Numbered from the stretch's first letter, positions 33,022 through 41,664 are shown. The stretch is DNA of 64,000 nucleotides from Candidatus Geothrix skivensis (GCA_016721195.1 JADKIO010000006.1:186001-250000); one strand, 5' to 3'. The notes: generated from the sequence alone by a model not told the origin. Numbers and translations are program-made.

Positions 33022-33962
33022 TTCGCACCCCCCTTCGCCGAAGCCGCGCCATGCTTCTCGGCGCCCTCCGCGTTCTCTGCGGCTGGTGTCTTTCCTTCCT
33101 CATGCTCCAGGTAGGCCTTCGCGCACCCGCAGGCCAGATCCCGCACGCGCTTGATGATGCCGGGCCGCTCGGTGGTGCTGACGGCGCCCCGGGCATCCAG
33201 CACGTTGAAGGTGTGGCTCATCTTGAGGGCCTGCTCGTAGGCGCTGAGGAAGTGGCCGTGGTCCTTGAGCAGCCGCCAGCCCTCCTTCTCGAAGGCCTCG
33301 AAGAGGGTGCGGTGCAGGTCCAGGTCGGCGTGCTCGAAGCTGTAGGCGCTCAGCTCGAACTCCTCCCGCTGGCGCATCTGGCCGTAGGTGACGGGGAAGA
33401 CGCCGTCATCGGTCTTCACCTCCCCATGCACCAGGTCGAAGATGTTGTCGTAGCCCCCCAGGAACATGCAGATGCGCTCGATGCCGTAGGTCAGCTCGGC
33501 GCTCACGGGCCGGCAGTCCAGTCCGCCCACCTGCTGGAAGTAGGTGAACTGGCTGATCTCCATGCCGTCCAGCACCACCTGCCAGCCCACGCCCCAGGCG
33601 CCCAGCGACGGCGATTCCCAGTTGTCCTCCTCGAAGCGCAGGTCGTGCTTGGAGAAGTCGATGCCCAGGGCCTCGAGGCTTTCGATGTAGAGATCCTGCA
33701 CCGCCGCGGGGCTGGGCTTGAGGATCACCTGGAACTGGAGGTGCTTGTAGACCCGGAAGGGGTTCTCGCCGTAGCGGCCGTCCGCCGGGCGGCGGCTGGG
33801 CTCCACGTAGGCCACGTTCCAGGGCTTGGCCCCCAGGGCGCCGAAGAAGGTCAGCGGGTTCATGGTCCCCGCGCCCTTCTCCAGATCGTAGGGCTGGCCG
33901 ATGAGGCAGCCCCGGTCGGCCCAGAAGCGCTGCAGGCGGAGGATCAGTTCCTGGATGTGCAT
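33018..33962 (-). CDS. glyQ: Glycyl-tRNA synthetase alpha subunit with unusual C-terminal tail
   Basis: The 314-residue protein has the class II synthetase alpha-subunit motifs: RFWADRGCLIGQPYDLEKGA, AYVEPSRRPADGRYGENPFR, DNWESPSLGAWGVGWQVVLD and YGIERICMFLGGYDNIFDLV. It forms glycyl-adenylate and charges tRNA-Gly. The conserved protein ends near AKAYLEHE (about residue 285); a 27-residue Ala/Gly/Glu-rich tail, containing PAAENAEGAEKHGAA, follows and brings the stop into overlap with glyS. The DNA of this tail matches the CGCAGAG intergenic repeat, so the tail is probably a repeat read as protein. A good promoter lies 21 bp upstream. Confidence 0.95.
   Translation of the reverse strand: MHIQELILRLQRFWADRGCLIGQPYDLEKGAGTMNPLTFFGALGAKPWNVAYVEPSRRPADGRYGENPFRVYKHLQFQVILKPSPAAVQDLYIESLEALGIDFSKHDLRFEEDNWESPSLGAWGVGWQVVLDGMEISQFTYFQQVGGLDCRPVSAELTYGIERICMFLGGYDNIFDLVHGEVKTDDGVFPVTYGQMRQREEFELSAYSFEHADLDLHRTLFEAFEKEGWRLLKDHGHFLSAYEQALKMSHTFNVLDARGAVSTTERPGIIKRVRDLACGCAKAYLEHEEGKTPAAENAEGAEKHGAASAKGGAK
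33054..33082. repeat. CGCAGAG-type repeat inside the glyQ coding region
   Basis: Read on the plus strand, GGCGCCCTCCGCGTTCTCTG then CGG matches the right arm of the palindrome at 27206-27231 in about 19 of 23 positions. Read on the minus strand it is three 9-bp units (CGCAGAGAA, CGCGGAGGG, CGCCGAGAA) in frame with glyQ, encoding AENAEGAEK. Confidence 0.6.
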
Positions 33963-33982
33963 GGGGGCTCGCCAAAACGAGC

Positions 33983-34011
33983 ATTGTAGCGGGTTTTCGG
34001 CTCTTTGGTAA
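33983..34011 (-). promoter_or_regulatory. Sigma-70-type promoter for glyQS
   Basis: On the minus strand TTACCA (34011-34006) and TACAAT (33988-33983) are separated by exactly 17 bp, a good match to the -35 and -10 hexamers. The predicted start lies about 14 nt before the glyQ ATG. Confidence 0.6.
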
Positions 34012-34020
34012 GCTCGAGGG

Positions 34021-34554
34021 ATGCTGATCCGCCGTGCTCTGCCCGCCGATGCCCAGGAGCTGGCGCTCCTGGGGGAGCGCCTTTGGCGCGAGACCTACAC
34101 GGGGCTGATTCCAGAATCGAATCTGGAGATCCATCTGGCTGAGACCTTCGGCCTGGTGCAGCAGGCCGCGGAGCTGGCGGATCCCGCCAACCGGACCCTG
34201 GTGATCGAGGGGGGTGGCGCGCTCCTGGGCTATGCCCTGCTCCAGGCCCACGGGCCGAAGGCGCCCACCCCGGCCGTCCCCTTTGAACGCCCGCTCGAGG
34301 TGGCGCGGTTCTACGTGGACCGCTCCCTCCATGGCCGCGGGGCGGCCCAGGCGCTGATGGCCGAAGTGCTGGCCCGGGCCGAGGCCGCAGGCCACGATGG
34401 CGTGTGGCTGCAGGTCTGGGAGCAGAACCCCAGGGCACTCCGCTTCTACGCCAAGGCGGGCTTCCGCGATGCGGGCGGAGCCACCTATCGCATCGGCCAG
34501 CAGGTGGACCGGGATCGGCTGCTGGTGCACACGCTGCTGGCGCGCGGCCTCTGA
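34021..34554 (+). CDS. GNAT-family N-acetyltransferase
   Basis: The 177-residue protein has the GNAT acetyl-CoA fold: N-terminal MLIRRALPADAQELALLGER, then the motif A strand and loop RFYVDRSLHGRGAAQALMAE (R/Q-x-x-G-x-G/A type) and motif B WLQVWEQNPRALRFYAKAGF. The sequence YVDRSLHGRGAAQALM is typical of ribosomal-protein or small-molecule N-acetyltransferases of the RimI-like group. Substrate unknown. GAGGG lies 4 nt before its ATG. It is divergent from glyQ and convergent with the RDD gene. Confidence 0.87.
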   Translation: MLIRRALPADAQELALLGERLWRETYTGLIPESNLEIHLAETFGLVQQAAELADPANRTLVIEGGGALLGYALLQAHGPKAPTPAVPFERPLEVARFYVDRSLHGRGAAQALMAEVLARAEAAGHDGVWLQVWEQNPRALRFYAKAGFRDAGGATYRIGQQVDRDRLLVHTLLARGL

Positions 34555-34561
34555 GCCGGGC

Positions 34562-35047
34562 TCACGCCTTGACCACGTGCGTATCGGCGAGGAGATCGTG
34601 GAGGCAGCGGCGGTTGGCCTGGAAGATGAGGAGCGCGTCCAGCACGTAGACCAGGTTCCCCACGCCCCGGACCTTGAGCACCAGCTCCAGCACCACGGCC
34701 GCGACGAAGAAGGGCAGCCAGCGGAGGAAGAAGACTCGCCAGACGCTGGGGATGTCCCCGTCGCTGGTGATCATGCGGATGCCCAGCACCTTCTTGCCAA
34801 TGGTCTGCCCCCGCCGGGCCACCAGGACGATTTGCGTGATGAGCACCGCCAGGGCGACCCCCACCGCCGCGAGCACCAGGACCACCAGGGAGCCCATGCG
34901 CCCCGACAGGAGGGCCATGGGCAGCAGGAGGGCGATGGCGCCCAGGGGGGCGAAGCCCGCGAGGGCATCCACCAGGGCCGCACCTAGGCGGCTGAGGCGG
35001 GAGGCCGCCTCCACGTCATAGGTGTCCTGTGGCTGGTAGGGATCCAT
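34562..35047 (-). CDS. RDD-family membrane protein
   Basis: The 161-residue protein begins MDPYQPQDTYDVEAASRLSR and continues LGAALVDALAGFAPLGAIAL, the RDD signature region (Arg and Asp in the first helix; here R-L-G-A-x-x-V-D). Three to four membrane helices follow, with VARRGQTIGKKVLGIRMI as the second conserved block. RDD proteins are small inner-membrane proteins, some linked to sodium/proton antiport; function here is unknown. It ends 7 bp from the convergent GNAT gene. Confidence 0.85.
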   Translation of the reverse strand: MDPYQPQDTYDVEAASRLSRLGAALVDALAGFAPLGAIALLLPMALLSGRMGSLVVLVLAAVGVALAVLITQIVLVARRGQTIGKKVLGIRMITSDGDIPSVWRVFFLRWLPFFVAAVVLELVLKVRGVGNLVYVLDALLIFQANRRCLHDLLADTHVVKA

Positions 35048-35089
35048 GGCCGCGCTCCGTCCCCTCCAGGGTGCAAAAGGTCTCGCACC

Positions 35090-35120
35090 TTGGCAAGGAG
35101 TCTCTGGTTGGGGCTATACT
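35090..35120 (+). promoter_or_regulatory. Possible promoter for dodecin gene
   Basis: TTGGCA (35090-35095) and TATACT (35115-35120) flank a 19-bp spacer, longer than ideal. TATACT is also the candidate -10 of pal. It lies 46 bp before the dodecin ATG. Confidence 0.35.
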
Positions 35121-35165
35121 CCCGCTCCTGGATGGATGGGCCATCCACGCGAACCAGGAGCATCC

Positions 35166-35375
35166 ATGCAGGGGCACAATTACCAGTATTTCGAGCTCGT
35201 GGGCACCTCCAAGACGTCGGTCGAGGACGCGGTGCAGAACGTGCTGGCCAAGGCCGCCAAGGACCTGCCCAACATGCGCTGGTTCCAGATCATCGAAACC
35301 CGCGGCGCCATCAAGGACAGCAAGGTGTCCGAGTGGCAGGTCACGGTGAAGGTGGGCTGCCGCCTCGCGGAGTAG
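35166..35375 (+). CDS. Dodecin-family flavin-binding protein
   Basis: The 69-residue protein reads MQGHNYQYFELVGTSKTSVE and continues DAVQNVLAKAAKDLPNMRWF, then QIIETRGAIKDSKVSEWQVT and VKVGCRLAE. This is the dodecin beta-alpha-beta-beta fold, with the flavin-stacking Trp in MRWFQI and the Gln in EWQVTVKVG. Dodecins form hollow dodecamers that store or sequester FMN/riboflavin (bacterial type) and protect against photoreactive flavin. AGGAG lies 6 nt upstream of the ATG. It is probably monocistronic. Confidence 0.92.
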   Translation: MQGHNYQYFELVGTSKTSVEDAVQNVLAKAAKDLPNMRWFQIIETRGAIKDSKVSEWQVTVKVGCRLAE

Positions 35376-35509
35376 CCCCCGCCTAACTGGCCGCCCGTTG
35401 GGCCTCGCACCGGAGGCTCCTCCCGCTTTGCAGCCGCGCACTTCTCCCGCCAAGCAGTGCTTGTCGAGGAGCTTCCCTCATGTTCAGCTGGGGCCTTCCA
35501 GGAGTCCCC

Positions 35510-35803
35510 ATGTACGCCATGATCATCGTCCGCTACCGCCGTCCCCTGTCTGAGGTCGAGGCGGCCACCGAGGCCCACCGCGCCTACCTCCGCACCCTGG
35601 CGGAAAGGGGCACCCTGGTGGCCTCGGGACCACTGGATCCGCGCTTCGGCGGCCTGTGGCTGGTGCGGGTCCAGGACGAGAACCCCCTGGCGGATCTGGA
35701 TGCCCTCATGGCGGGCGATCCCTTCCACCAGCAGGGCCTGGCCAACTACGAGCTGCTGCCCTGGAAGGTCCTGCAGGGCAAGGAAGGGCTCGACAGGATC
35801 TGA
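35510..35803 (+). CDS. YCII-related domain protein
   Basis: The ATG at 35510 is chosen because CAGGAG is 5 nt upstream; an earlier ATG at 35480 lacks one. The 97-residue product begins MYAMIIVRYRRPLSEVEAAT and has HRAYLRTLAERGTLVASGPL and GDPFHQQGLANYELLPWKVL, characteristic of YciI-like ferredoxin-fold proteins with the conserved His-Asp pair (H in EAHRAYL, D in AGDPF). YciI relatives may be dehalogenase-like or muconolactone-isomerase-like enzymes; function is unknown. Its stop abuts the stop of the convergent receiver gene. Confidence 0.87.
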   Translation: MYAMIIVRYRRPLSEVEAATEAHRAYLRTLAERGTLVASGPLDPRFGGLWLVRVQDENPLADLDALMAGDPFHQQGLANYELLPWKVLQGKEGLDRI

Positions 35804-36175
35804 TCAGACGGGCGTCGCCAGCAGGCCAGCGACCACCTCCAGCAGCTCCTCCTCCCGGAGGGGCTTGTGGAGGATGGCGCTGACCGCCTGCTTCTTGAGG
35901 GCTTCCAGGATCGCGGGGTCGTGGGTGGCGGTGAGCACCACGATGGGCAGGTCCGGCTTGGCCTTGCGCGCCATCCGGGCCACGGTGAGGCCATTGCAGC
36001 CGGGCATCTGGTAGTCGGTGACGATGAGTTCCGGGTCGCTGGCACCGATGCGTTCCCCGACTTCCACGGCCGTCACTTCCGCCCAGGTCTCCACCTCGTG
36101 GCCCGCCTGCTCCAGGAGGTGCCGGACCAGGTTGCGCATGAGCTTGCTGTCATCGACGACGACGATCCTGGACAT
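35804..36175 (-). CDS. Single-domain CheY-like response regulator
   Basis: The 123-residue protein is a complete receiver domain: MSRIVVVDDSKLMRNLVRHL with the acidic pair, phospho-acceptor Asp in ELIVTDYQMPGCNGLTV, Thr in VVLTATHDPA and Lys in AILHKPLREEEL. It has no output domain. It lies 34 bp beyond a hemerythrin gene on the same strand, and both could be fed by the 1491-residue hybrid kinase further upstream. It probably relays phosphate or acts on a motor or enzyme target. Confidence 0.9.
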   Translation of the reverse strand: MSRIVVVDDSKLMRNLVRHLLEQAGHEVETWAEVTAVEVGERIGASDPELIVTDYQMPGCNGLTVARMARKAKPDLPIVVLTATHDPAILEALKKQAVSAILHKPLREEELLEVVAGLLATPV

Positions 36176-36209
36176 GGCGGCCCCCCGGGGCGTCAGTACC
36201 GCACTGGCT

Positions 36210-36614
36210 TCACTTGCGGTCCTGGGCCCGCTTGAACTCCACGTAGCCCATGTCCACCTCGTTGATGTGGTGCTTCAGCCAGTCCGCCAGGAAGGTGGTC
36301 ACCTCCATGGTGACGGGCTTGCCTTCGGCGAGCTTGGCCTGCAGGGCCTTGGCCTTGTCCACCAGGTGGGCATGCTCGGCCATGTGGGAAGTGAGCTTGG
36401 GGTAGCCCATGTCCTTCATGATCTTTTCTTCCGTTCCGAAATGCTCGACGGTGTACTTCACCAGGAAGTCCAGGCTGTCCTTCACGGCGGTCTTGGCGGT
36501 GCCGTCCTTGAAGGAATCCGCCAGCTTGTTGACGGCGGCGAACAGCGCCTTGTGCTGAGAGTCGATGATGGTGATGCCGGTCTCGAAGCGGCTGTTCCAA
36601 ACGGCGATGGCCAT
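36210..36614 (-). CDS. Bacteriohemerythrin (copy A)
   Basis: The 134-residue protein (ATG at 36614) has all seven di-iron ligands in the expected spacing: H21, H58, E62, H77, H81, H116 and D121 (DSQHKALF, EHFGTEEK, SHMAEHAHL, HHINEVD). The N-terminal WNSRFETGITIIDSQH is typical of bacteriohemerythrins, which bind oxygen reversibly at a di-iron site, for oxygen delivery or sensing. It is soluble and single-domain. Its Shine-Dalgarno is buried in a perfect 8-bp hairpin, suggesting post-transcriptional control. A paralogue lies 99 bp upstream on the same strand. Confidence 0.95.
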   Translation of the reverse strand: MAIAVWNSRFETGITIIDSQHKALFAAVNKLADSFKDGTAKTAVKDSLDFLVKYTVEHFGTEEKIMKDMGYPKLTSHMAEHAHLVDKAKALQAKLAEGKPVTMEVTTFLADWLKHHINEVDMGYVEFKRAQDRK

Positions 36615-36621
36615 GGTCCTT

Positions 36622-36641
36622 CTCCTGAAGAGGTTCAGGAG
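36622..36641 (-). promoter_or_regulatory. Hairpin masking the hemerythrin A Shine-Dalgarno
   Basis: In the mRNA sense CTCCTGAA, a CCTC loop and TTCAGGAG form a perfect 8-bp stem. The right arm ends in the AGGAG ribosome site, 7 nt before the ATG at 36614. This would hide the ribosome site unless it is melted or bound by something. Confidence 0.65.
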
Positions 36642-36712
36642 CCTCATCGAACCCGCCCTTCGGCACCTTGAATCCGGGCGGAGAGCGACCGGCAACGGCT
36701 TCGGACCCGTCC

Positions 36713-37117
36713 TCAGCCCCGCTGCTGCTCCCGCAGGAACTCCACCATGGCCATGTCCACCTGGTTGATGTGGTGCTGCAGCAGGTCCGCGAAGAAGATG
36801 GTCACGTCCATGACCACCGGCGAACCTTCCGCGTACCGCTCCCGCAACTCCTGGACCTTCACGATGAGGACCGCGTGTTCCGCCTGGTGGGGGCCCAGGC
36901 CGGGATAGCCCCACTCCTGCATGAAGGTCTCCTCGGTCTGGAAGTGCGCGAGGGTGTAGGCCAGCAGGGTCTCGAGGCTTTCGTCCACCAGCACCGAGGC
37001 CCGCCCGGTCCGGAAGGCTTCGGCCAGGCGGTTGAGGGCCTCGAAGATGGACTGGTGCTGGGCGTCGATGACCTCGATTCCGGTTTCGTAGCGGCGGTTC
37101 CAGCGGGCTATGGCCAT
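36713..37117 (-). CDS. Bacteriohemerythrin (copy B)
   Basis: The ATG at 37117 (MAIARWNRRYETGIEVIDAQ) aligns with copy A; an in-frame ATG ten codons earlier is possible but gives no family residues. The 134-residue protein keeps all ligands at identical positions: H21, H58, E62, H77, H81, H116 and D121. It is about 45% identical to copy A by eye, so the pair is an older tandem duplication with both copies apparently functional. The gene sits 71 bp from the stop of the giant hybrid kinase, consistent with cotranscription. Confidence 0.94.
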   Translation of the reverse strand: MAIARWNRRYETGIEVIDAQHQSIFEALNRLAEAFRTGRASVLVDESLETLLAYTLAHFQTEETFMQEWGYPGLGPHQAEHAVLIVKVQELRERYAEGSPVVMDVTIFFADLLQHHINQVDMAMVEFLREQQRG

Positions 37118-37188
37118 GACGATCCCCGGGGGCAAGAGGGTCTTCATCGGCCCAACCGGCGTGGCGGGTGAATCCGGGCCGATCCGGC

Positions 37189-40100
37189 TCAGGCCTTCGG
37201 CTCAGGCATGAGCATGAGGCTCGCGATCTTGCTCTGCAGCTCCTTCAGGCTGAAGGGCTTCCGGATGCTGGTCACCGTGGGCCGGCCCTCCAGGAGGGGG
37301 GCGATCTCATGGTCGCTGTAGCCCGTGGCCATGATGACGGAGAGGCCGGGGCGCAGGCTCAGGATCCTTGGCAGCGCCTCCGCGCCGCCCATGCCGGGCA
37401 TGTTCATGTCGAGGATGACCAGCTCCACCTCCAGGCCCGAGCGCAGCTGCTCCAGCGCCTGGGCCCCGCCCGGCACGCTCACCACCGTATGCCCCATCAT
37501 CTCGAGCAGGGGTGCCACCGCCTCCCGGATCAGCTCATCGTCGTCCACCAGCAGGATCCGCAGGGATGCCTGGGGACCGGCGGCCAGGGCCGGCGTCACA
37601 TCCGTGGCAGGCACCCGGGGGGCCACCCGGCTTGCGGGGAACCACAGGATGGCCTCGGTCCCCTGGCCCGGCTCGCTGGTCAGCTGGAAGGTGCCTTCGT
37701 GGGCCAGCATGGTGCCGTAGACCATGGGCAGGCCCAGGCCCGTCCCCTTTCCCAGGGGCTTGGTGGTGTAGAAGGGTTCCATGGCCTTGGCCAGGACCTC
37801 CGGCGGCATGCCCGTGCCCGTGTCGCGCACGCTCAGGGTCAGGCCGCCCTGGCCATCCCCGGCGGTGCGCAGGTGGAGGGTGCCCCCACCCGGCATGGCG
37901 TCCATGGCGTTCACGCAAAGGTTCATGAGCGCGTGGCTCAGGGCCCCGGGGTCCCCCCGCAGCAGGCCGAGCCCCTCCTGCAGGTCCAGCCGAAGATCAA
38001 TGCGCTTGAGGGTGGTGTGGCCCAGCAGCTGGCTGATCTCCTGCAGCAGATCATTGAGATCGATGGGGCGTTCCTCCTGCAGATCCTTCTTGGCGAAGTA
38101 GAGCAGGCTCTTCACCACCCCGCGGCCCCGCATGCAGGCGCTCACGATGGTATCGAGGGTCTTCGCCGCCGGAGAGAAGGCATCCGTGGATTCGCGCAGG
38201 GTCGAGGCCAGCCCCAGGATGGCCCCCAGCACGTTGTTCATGTCGTGGGCCACGCCGCCGGCCAGGCTGCCCAGGCTCTCCAGCCGCTGGGCCTGCTGCA
38301 GCTGGGCCTCCATGGCGTGGCGCTCGACCTCGTTCTGCCTGGCGGCGGTGATGTCCTCCTTGATGGCGATGTAGCTCACCAGGCGGCCTGCCTCGTCACG
38401 GACCGGGGCGATGGTGGCCCGCTCATGGAACAGCTCGCCGTTCTTCTTCCGGTTCTCGAATTCCCCCATCCAGACCTGGCCCTGGGCCAGGATCTCCCAC
38501 ATCTGCCGATAGTACTCGGGCGGGGTCCCGGGGGATTTCAACATGCTCGGATTCTGGCCAATGGCCTCGGCGGCGGAGTAGCCGGTCACCCGGGTGAAGC
38601 AGGGGTTGACGTACTCGATGGTGCCGGCGGGATCCGTGATCACGATGGAGAGGGGGCTCTGCTCCATGGCCACGGAGACCTTGTGGAGGGCCTGTTCCGT
38701 CAGCTTCCGTTCGGTGATGTCCTGGATGACACCCACCAGGGCCAGGGGTCGGTCCTCGGCATCCCGCCGGATATCGCCCTGGCCATGGACCCACCGGCGC
38801 ACCCCGTCGGCATGGCGGAGGATGGGGTACTCCAGGTCGAAGTGTTCGTGCCGCCGGATGATTCCCGCCACATAGGCATCCATCTCGGCGCGGAACTCCG
38901 GGGCCACCAGCCCCATCCAGCTGGCCAGGTCCCGGGCGTAGTCCGGCCCGATGCCGAAGATCTGATTCAGATAGGGGCTGCTGACCCAGCGGTCCTCCTG
39001 GATGTACCAGGTATAGGCCCCGATGCCGCCGGCCTCCTGGGCCTCCTGCAGGAGCCGCCGGTGGGCCTGCAGCTCGGCTTCGGCCTGGAGCCGCTGCTCC
39101 TCCCCCGCCAGGTGGTCCAGGGCGAAGGAGATGTCCATGGCCGCTTCCACCAGCAGCGCCGCCTCATGGGCGCCGAAGAAATCCTTTTCGCTGGCATAGA
39201 CCGCCAGGGCGCCAATGACTTCACCCCGCAGGCTGATGGGGAAGGCGGCCATGGACTTGAACCCGCATTCCTCCGCCAGGGCATGCCAGGGTGCCGCGGC
39301 CGCCTCCGCCAGGAAGTCGTTCATGGTGCAGGGCTGGCCCTCGCGGATGGCCCGGCCCACGGGCCCGGCACCAAAGGGCGTGGGGCCGCTTTCCACGATG
39401 ATGCGGTCCAGGTAGCCCTTGGCGTCGCCCTCTTTGGCCGCCACGGAGACCCGGCCCGTGAGGGGATCGTTCAAGGCGATCCAGGCCATGTCGAATTTTC
39501 CGAAGACCACCATGGCTTCGCAGATGCGATCGAACAGGGCCTCCCGGGTGGGGGACCAGACGATGGACTGGTTCACCTGGCTGAGGGCCGAGTAGAGCTG
39601 CGTCATCCGCAGGATCTCCCGCTCCTGGGCCCGGCGCTGGGTGATGTCCCGCGCGAAGCTGATCACCCGTGGCGCACCGTCCAGGACCAGGGCCCGGGCA
39701 CTCACTTCCACCGGGAAGGTGCTGCCGTCCTTGCGCACATGGACGGATTCGAACCGGGTGCTCCCAAGCGCCTTCAGCCGCTCAAACCGGTCCCGGGCCT
39801 CGGCCCGAGTTCCGCGCTCCCGCAGGTCCAGGACTGGCCTGCCCAGCAGCTCCTCTAGGGAGTAGCCATAGTTTTCCACGGCCCGGGCATTGGCCTCCAG
39901 GATGCGGCCCTCCCCATCCAGCAGCAGGATGATGTCGTTGGCCTCGCGCATCAGCACGTCGTAGCGCAGGGACAGGCTCAGCTGCTGGCGGAGCAGCGCG
40001 GCGTCGTGGTGCCGGAACAGCCAGCCCAGGCCCGCGGCCAGCAGGGCCAGAAGGCCCAACAGTCCCGCGGTCCCCGCCCACACCCGCAGGCGAATAGGCG

Positions 40101-41664
40101 CGTAGACCTCCGCCACGTCCACCTTGGTCACCATGCGCCAATCCGTGCCCGCGATGGGACTCAGCACCGAGAGCACCGGCACCTTGCGGTAGTCCGTGCC
40201 CTCCACCAGCCCCTCCTGGCCAAGAACGGCCTTGGTGGCCGGCATCTCCGGCGTGGCCGCCAGGGGCTGCCGGAGGTCCAGGGCCGTGCTCCGCTGGTGG
40301 CGCAGCTCATTCAGGAAGAGCACATCCTCGCCCTCCCGGCGCACCAGCAGGGTCTCGGCGCTGGCGCTGGGCGTGGGCCAGGATTCCACCAGGGGATAGA
40401 GGAACTGCCGGGGATCCACCTGCAGCAGCAGGGCTCCCGCGGCCCCGGGCTTGGCGGCCCCGGCCAGGATGGGAACCCAGAAGCTCAGGTGGATATCCGC
40501 CTTGCCGGGATGCCGGTGCAGGTCTCGGATGAACACATCCTTGGCGGCGAGGGCCGTCTGCACCTCCTCGGCGTCCAGGTCCGCGGGGGTGGGGGCGGCT
40601 TCGGCAGGGGCGCTGAGGCGTACCCGGCCCTGGCCATCGAACAGCACCACGCGCCGGTAGGTGCCCTGCTGGAGGGCCCCCATCCAGGCTTGAATATCCG
40701 CTTCGGGCGGGGCCTGGGGCCCCTGGGCCAGGAAGCGGCGCAGCTGCCCCTGCATCAGCGCGCCGTGGGCGATGCGCTCGGCATTGCCCCGGCGCTCGCC
40801 GTACCAGGCGCCGATCTGGCGCGCCTTCAGCAGCGAGATGGCCTTGAGCTCTTCCTGGGCCTGGGCCCGGACCTGTTGCAGCTGCCCCCGCAGATAGAAG
40901 GAACCACCGGCCAGCACGAGGAGGCCGATGCCCAGGAAGAGGCCGAGCCCCCGGATGCGAAGGCCGAAGACCTGCCAGCCCCGGTCCCGGGTCGCACCGG
41001 AAGGAAAGGCCACCAGGGGCCAGGTATCCCAGCCGGCGGCCAGCTGCAGGGCGAGGCCCAGGGCCAGGGCGCAGCCGGCCGCGGGGAGGGACATGGGAGT
41101 GCGGCCCGAGCCGTACATGAGCGGGGCCCCCGCCGCGTAGCTCACCAGGACCACGAGCCCGATGAGGGTCGGCACCAGGGCCGCCAGGGCCGCGGCCTGG
41201 CGCAGCTTCCGGGACAGCCCATGGGCCGTCCCCAGGCCAACCAGGGCCAGGGCCGCGCCCAGCAGGGAGAGATCGGTGAGCAGGGAGGTCAGCTGCAGAC
41301 CGGGCCAGCGCTGGAGCAGCCAGCCCTCGAAGGCCGTGGTGCCCCCCTGGGCGTGGCCTGCCAAGCCATTCAGGCAGTAGAGCGCCACCAGTGCCGCCAG
41401 GAGTCGGGCCAACCGGCGGACCGCTGCAGCGTCTGGCCAGACCTGCCGGCTCAGCAGGATTGCCACCAGCAGGAGCACCAGCAGCGCCCCCATGGGCGAC
41501 ATGGGCACCAGACCCGGGCCCAGGGCCGCCAGGGGGCGCAGGCCCAGGAAGGTGCCGAGCAGGGCCAGGCCAGCCAGGGTGCCGGCGGCCAGGGCCAAGC
41601 CCAGGCTCCACCACGGAGCGCCTTGCTGAGCATTCGGGCCCAGGGGCCTGGGGGATTCAGTCAT
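37189..41664 (-). CDS. Large membrane hybrid sensor histidine kinase
   Basis: The 1491-residue protein has an N-terminal block of about eight membrane helices (residues 20-270), a roughly 250-residue periplasmic sensor region (about 285-540, with FQ-like VFIRDLHRHPGKADIHLSFW as in Cache-type domains), another helix near 550, PAS (about 575-690, RYDVLMREANDIILLLDGEG), GAF (about 710-850), two more PAS domains, a HisKA domain with the phospho-acceptor His in GSLAGGVAHDMNNVLGAI, an HATPase_c domain with the ATP lid DTGTGMPPEVL and GKGTGLGLPMVYG, and a C-terminal receiver (ILLVDDDELIREAV, LVILDMNMPGMGGAE). It senses unknown signals at the membrane. Downstream on the same strand are two hemerythrins and a receiver protein. 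Confidence 0.93.
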   Translation of the reverse strand: MTESPRPLGPNAQQGAPWWSLGLALAAGTLAGLALLGTFLGLRPLAALGPGLVPMSPMGALLVLLLVAILLSRQVWPDAAAVRRLARLLAALVALYCLNGLAGHAQGGTTAFEGWLLQRWPGLQLTSLLTDLSLLGAALALVGLGTAHGLSRKLRQAAALAALVPTLIGLVVLVSYAAGAPLMYGSGRTPMSLPAAGCALALGLALQLAAGWDTWPLVAFPSGATRDRGWQVFGLRIRGLGLFLGIGLLVLAGGSFYLRGQLQQVRAQAQEELKAISLLKARQIGAWYGERRGNAERIAHGALMQGQLRRFLAQGPQAPPEADIQAWMGALQQGTYRRVVLFDGQGRVRLSAPAEAAPTPADLDAEEVQTALAAKDVFIRDLHRHPGKADIHLSFWVPILAGAAKPGAAGALLLQVDPRQFLYPLVESWPTPSASAETLLVRREGEDVLFLNELRHQRSTALDLRQPLAATPEMPATKAVLGQEGLVEGTDYRKVPVLSVLSPIAGTDWRMVTKVDVAEVYAPIRLRVWAGTAGLLGLLALLAAGLGWLFRHHDAALLRQQLSLSLRYDVLMREANDIILLLDGEGRILEANARAVENYGYSLEELLGRPVLDLRERGTRAEARDRFERLKALGSTRFESVHVRKDGSTFPVEVSARALVLDGAPRVISFARDITQRRAQEREILRMTQLYSALSQVNQSIVWSPTREALFDRICEAMVVFGKFDMAWIALNDPLTGRVSVAAKEGDAKGYLDRIIVESGPTPFGAGPVGRAIREGQPCTMNDFLAEAAAAPWHALAEECGFKSMAAFPISLRGEVIGALAVYASEKDFFGAHEAALLVEAAMDISFALDHLAGEEQRLQAEAELQAHRRLLQEAQEAGGIGAYTWYIQEDRWVSSPYLNQIFGIGPDYARDLASWMGLVAPEFRAEMDAYVAGIIRRHEHFDLEYPILRHADGVRRWVHGQGDIRRDAEDRPLALVGVIQDITERKLTEQALHKVSVAMEQSPLSIVITDPAGTIEYVNPCFTRVTGYSAAEAIGQNPSMLKSPGTPPEYYRQMWEILAQGQVWMGEFENRKKNGELFHERATIAPVRDEAGRLVSYIAIKEDITAARQNEVERHAMEAQLQQAQRLESLGSLAGGVAHDMNNVLGAILGLASTLRESTDAFSPAAKTLDTIVSACMRGRGVVKSLLYFAKKDLQEERPIDLNDLLQEISQLLGHTTLKRIDLRLDLQEGLGLLRGDPGALSHALMNLCVNAMDAMPGGGTLHLRTAGDGQGGLTLSVRDTGTGMPPEVLAKAMEPFYTTKPLGKGTGLGLPMVYGTMLAHEGTFQLTSEPGQGTEAILWFPASRVAPRVPATDVTPALAAGPQASLRILLVDDDELIREAVAPLLEMMGHTVVSVPGGAQALEQLRSGLEVELVILDMNMPGMGGAEALPRILSLRPGLSVIMATGYSDHEIAPLLEGRPTVTSIRKPFSLKELQSKIASLMLMPEPKA

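Noticed and set aside
37168..39858. An 896-codon open frame on the plus strand opposite the large hybrid kinase
   Set aside because: Antisense to clear HK, PAS and receiver domains; no recognisable motif in the product.
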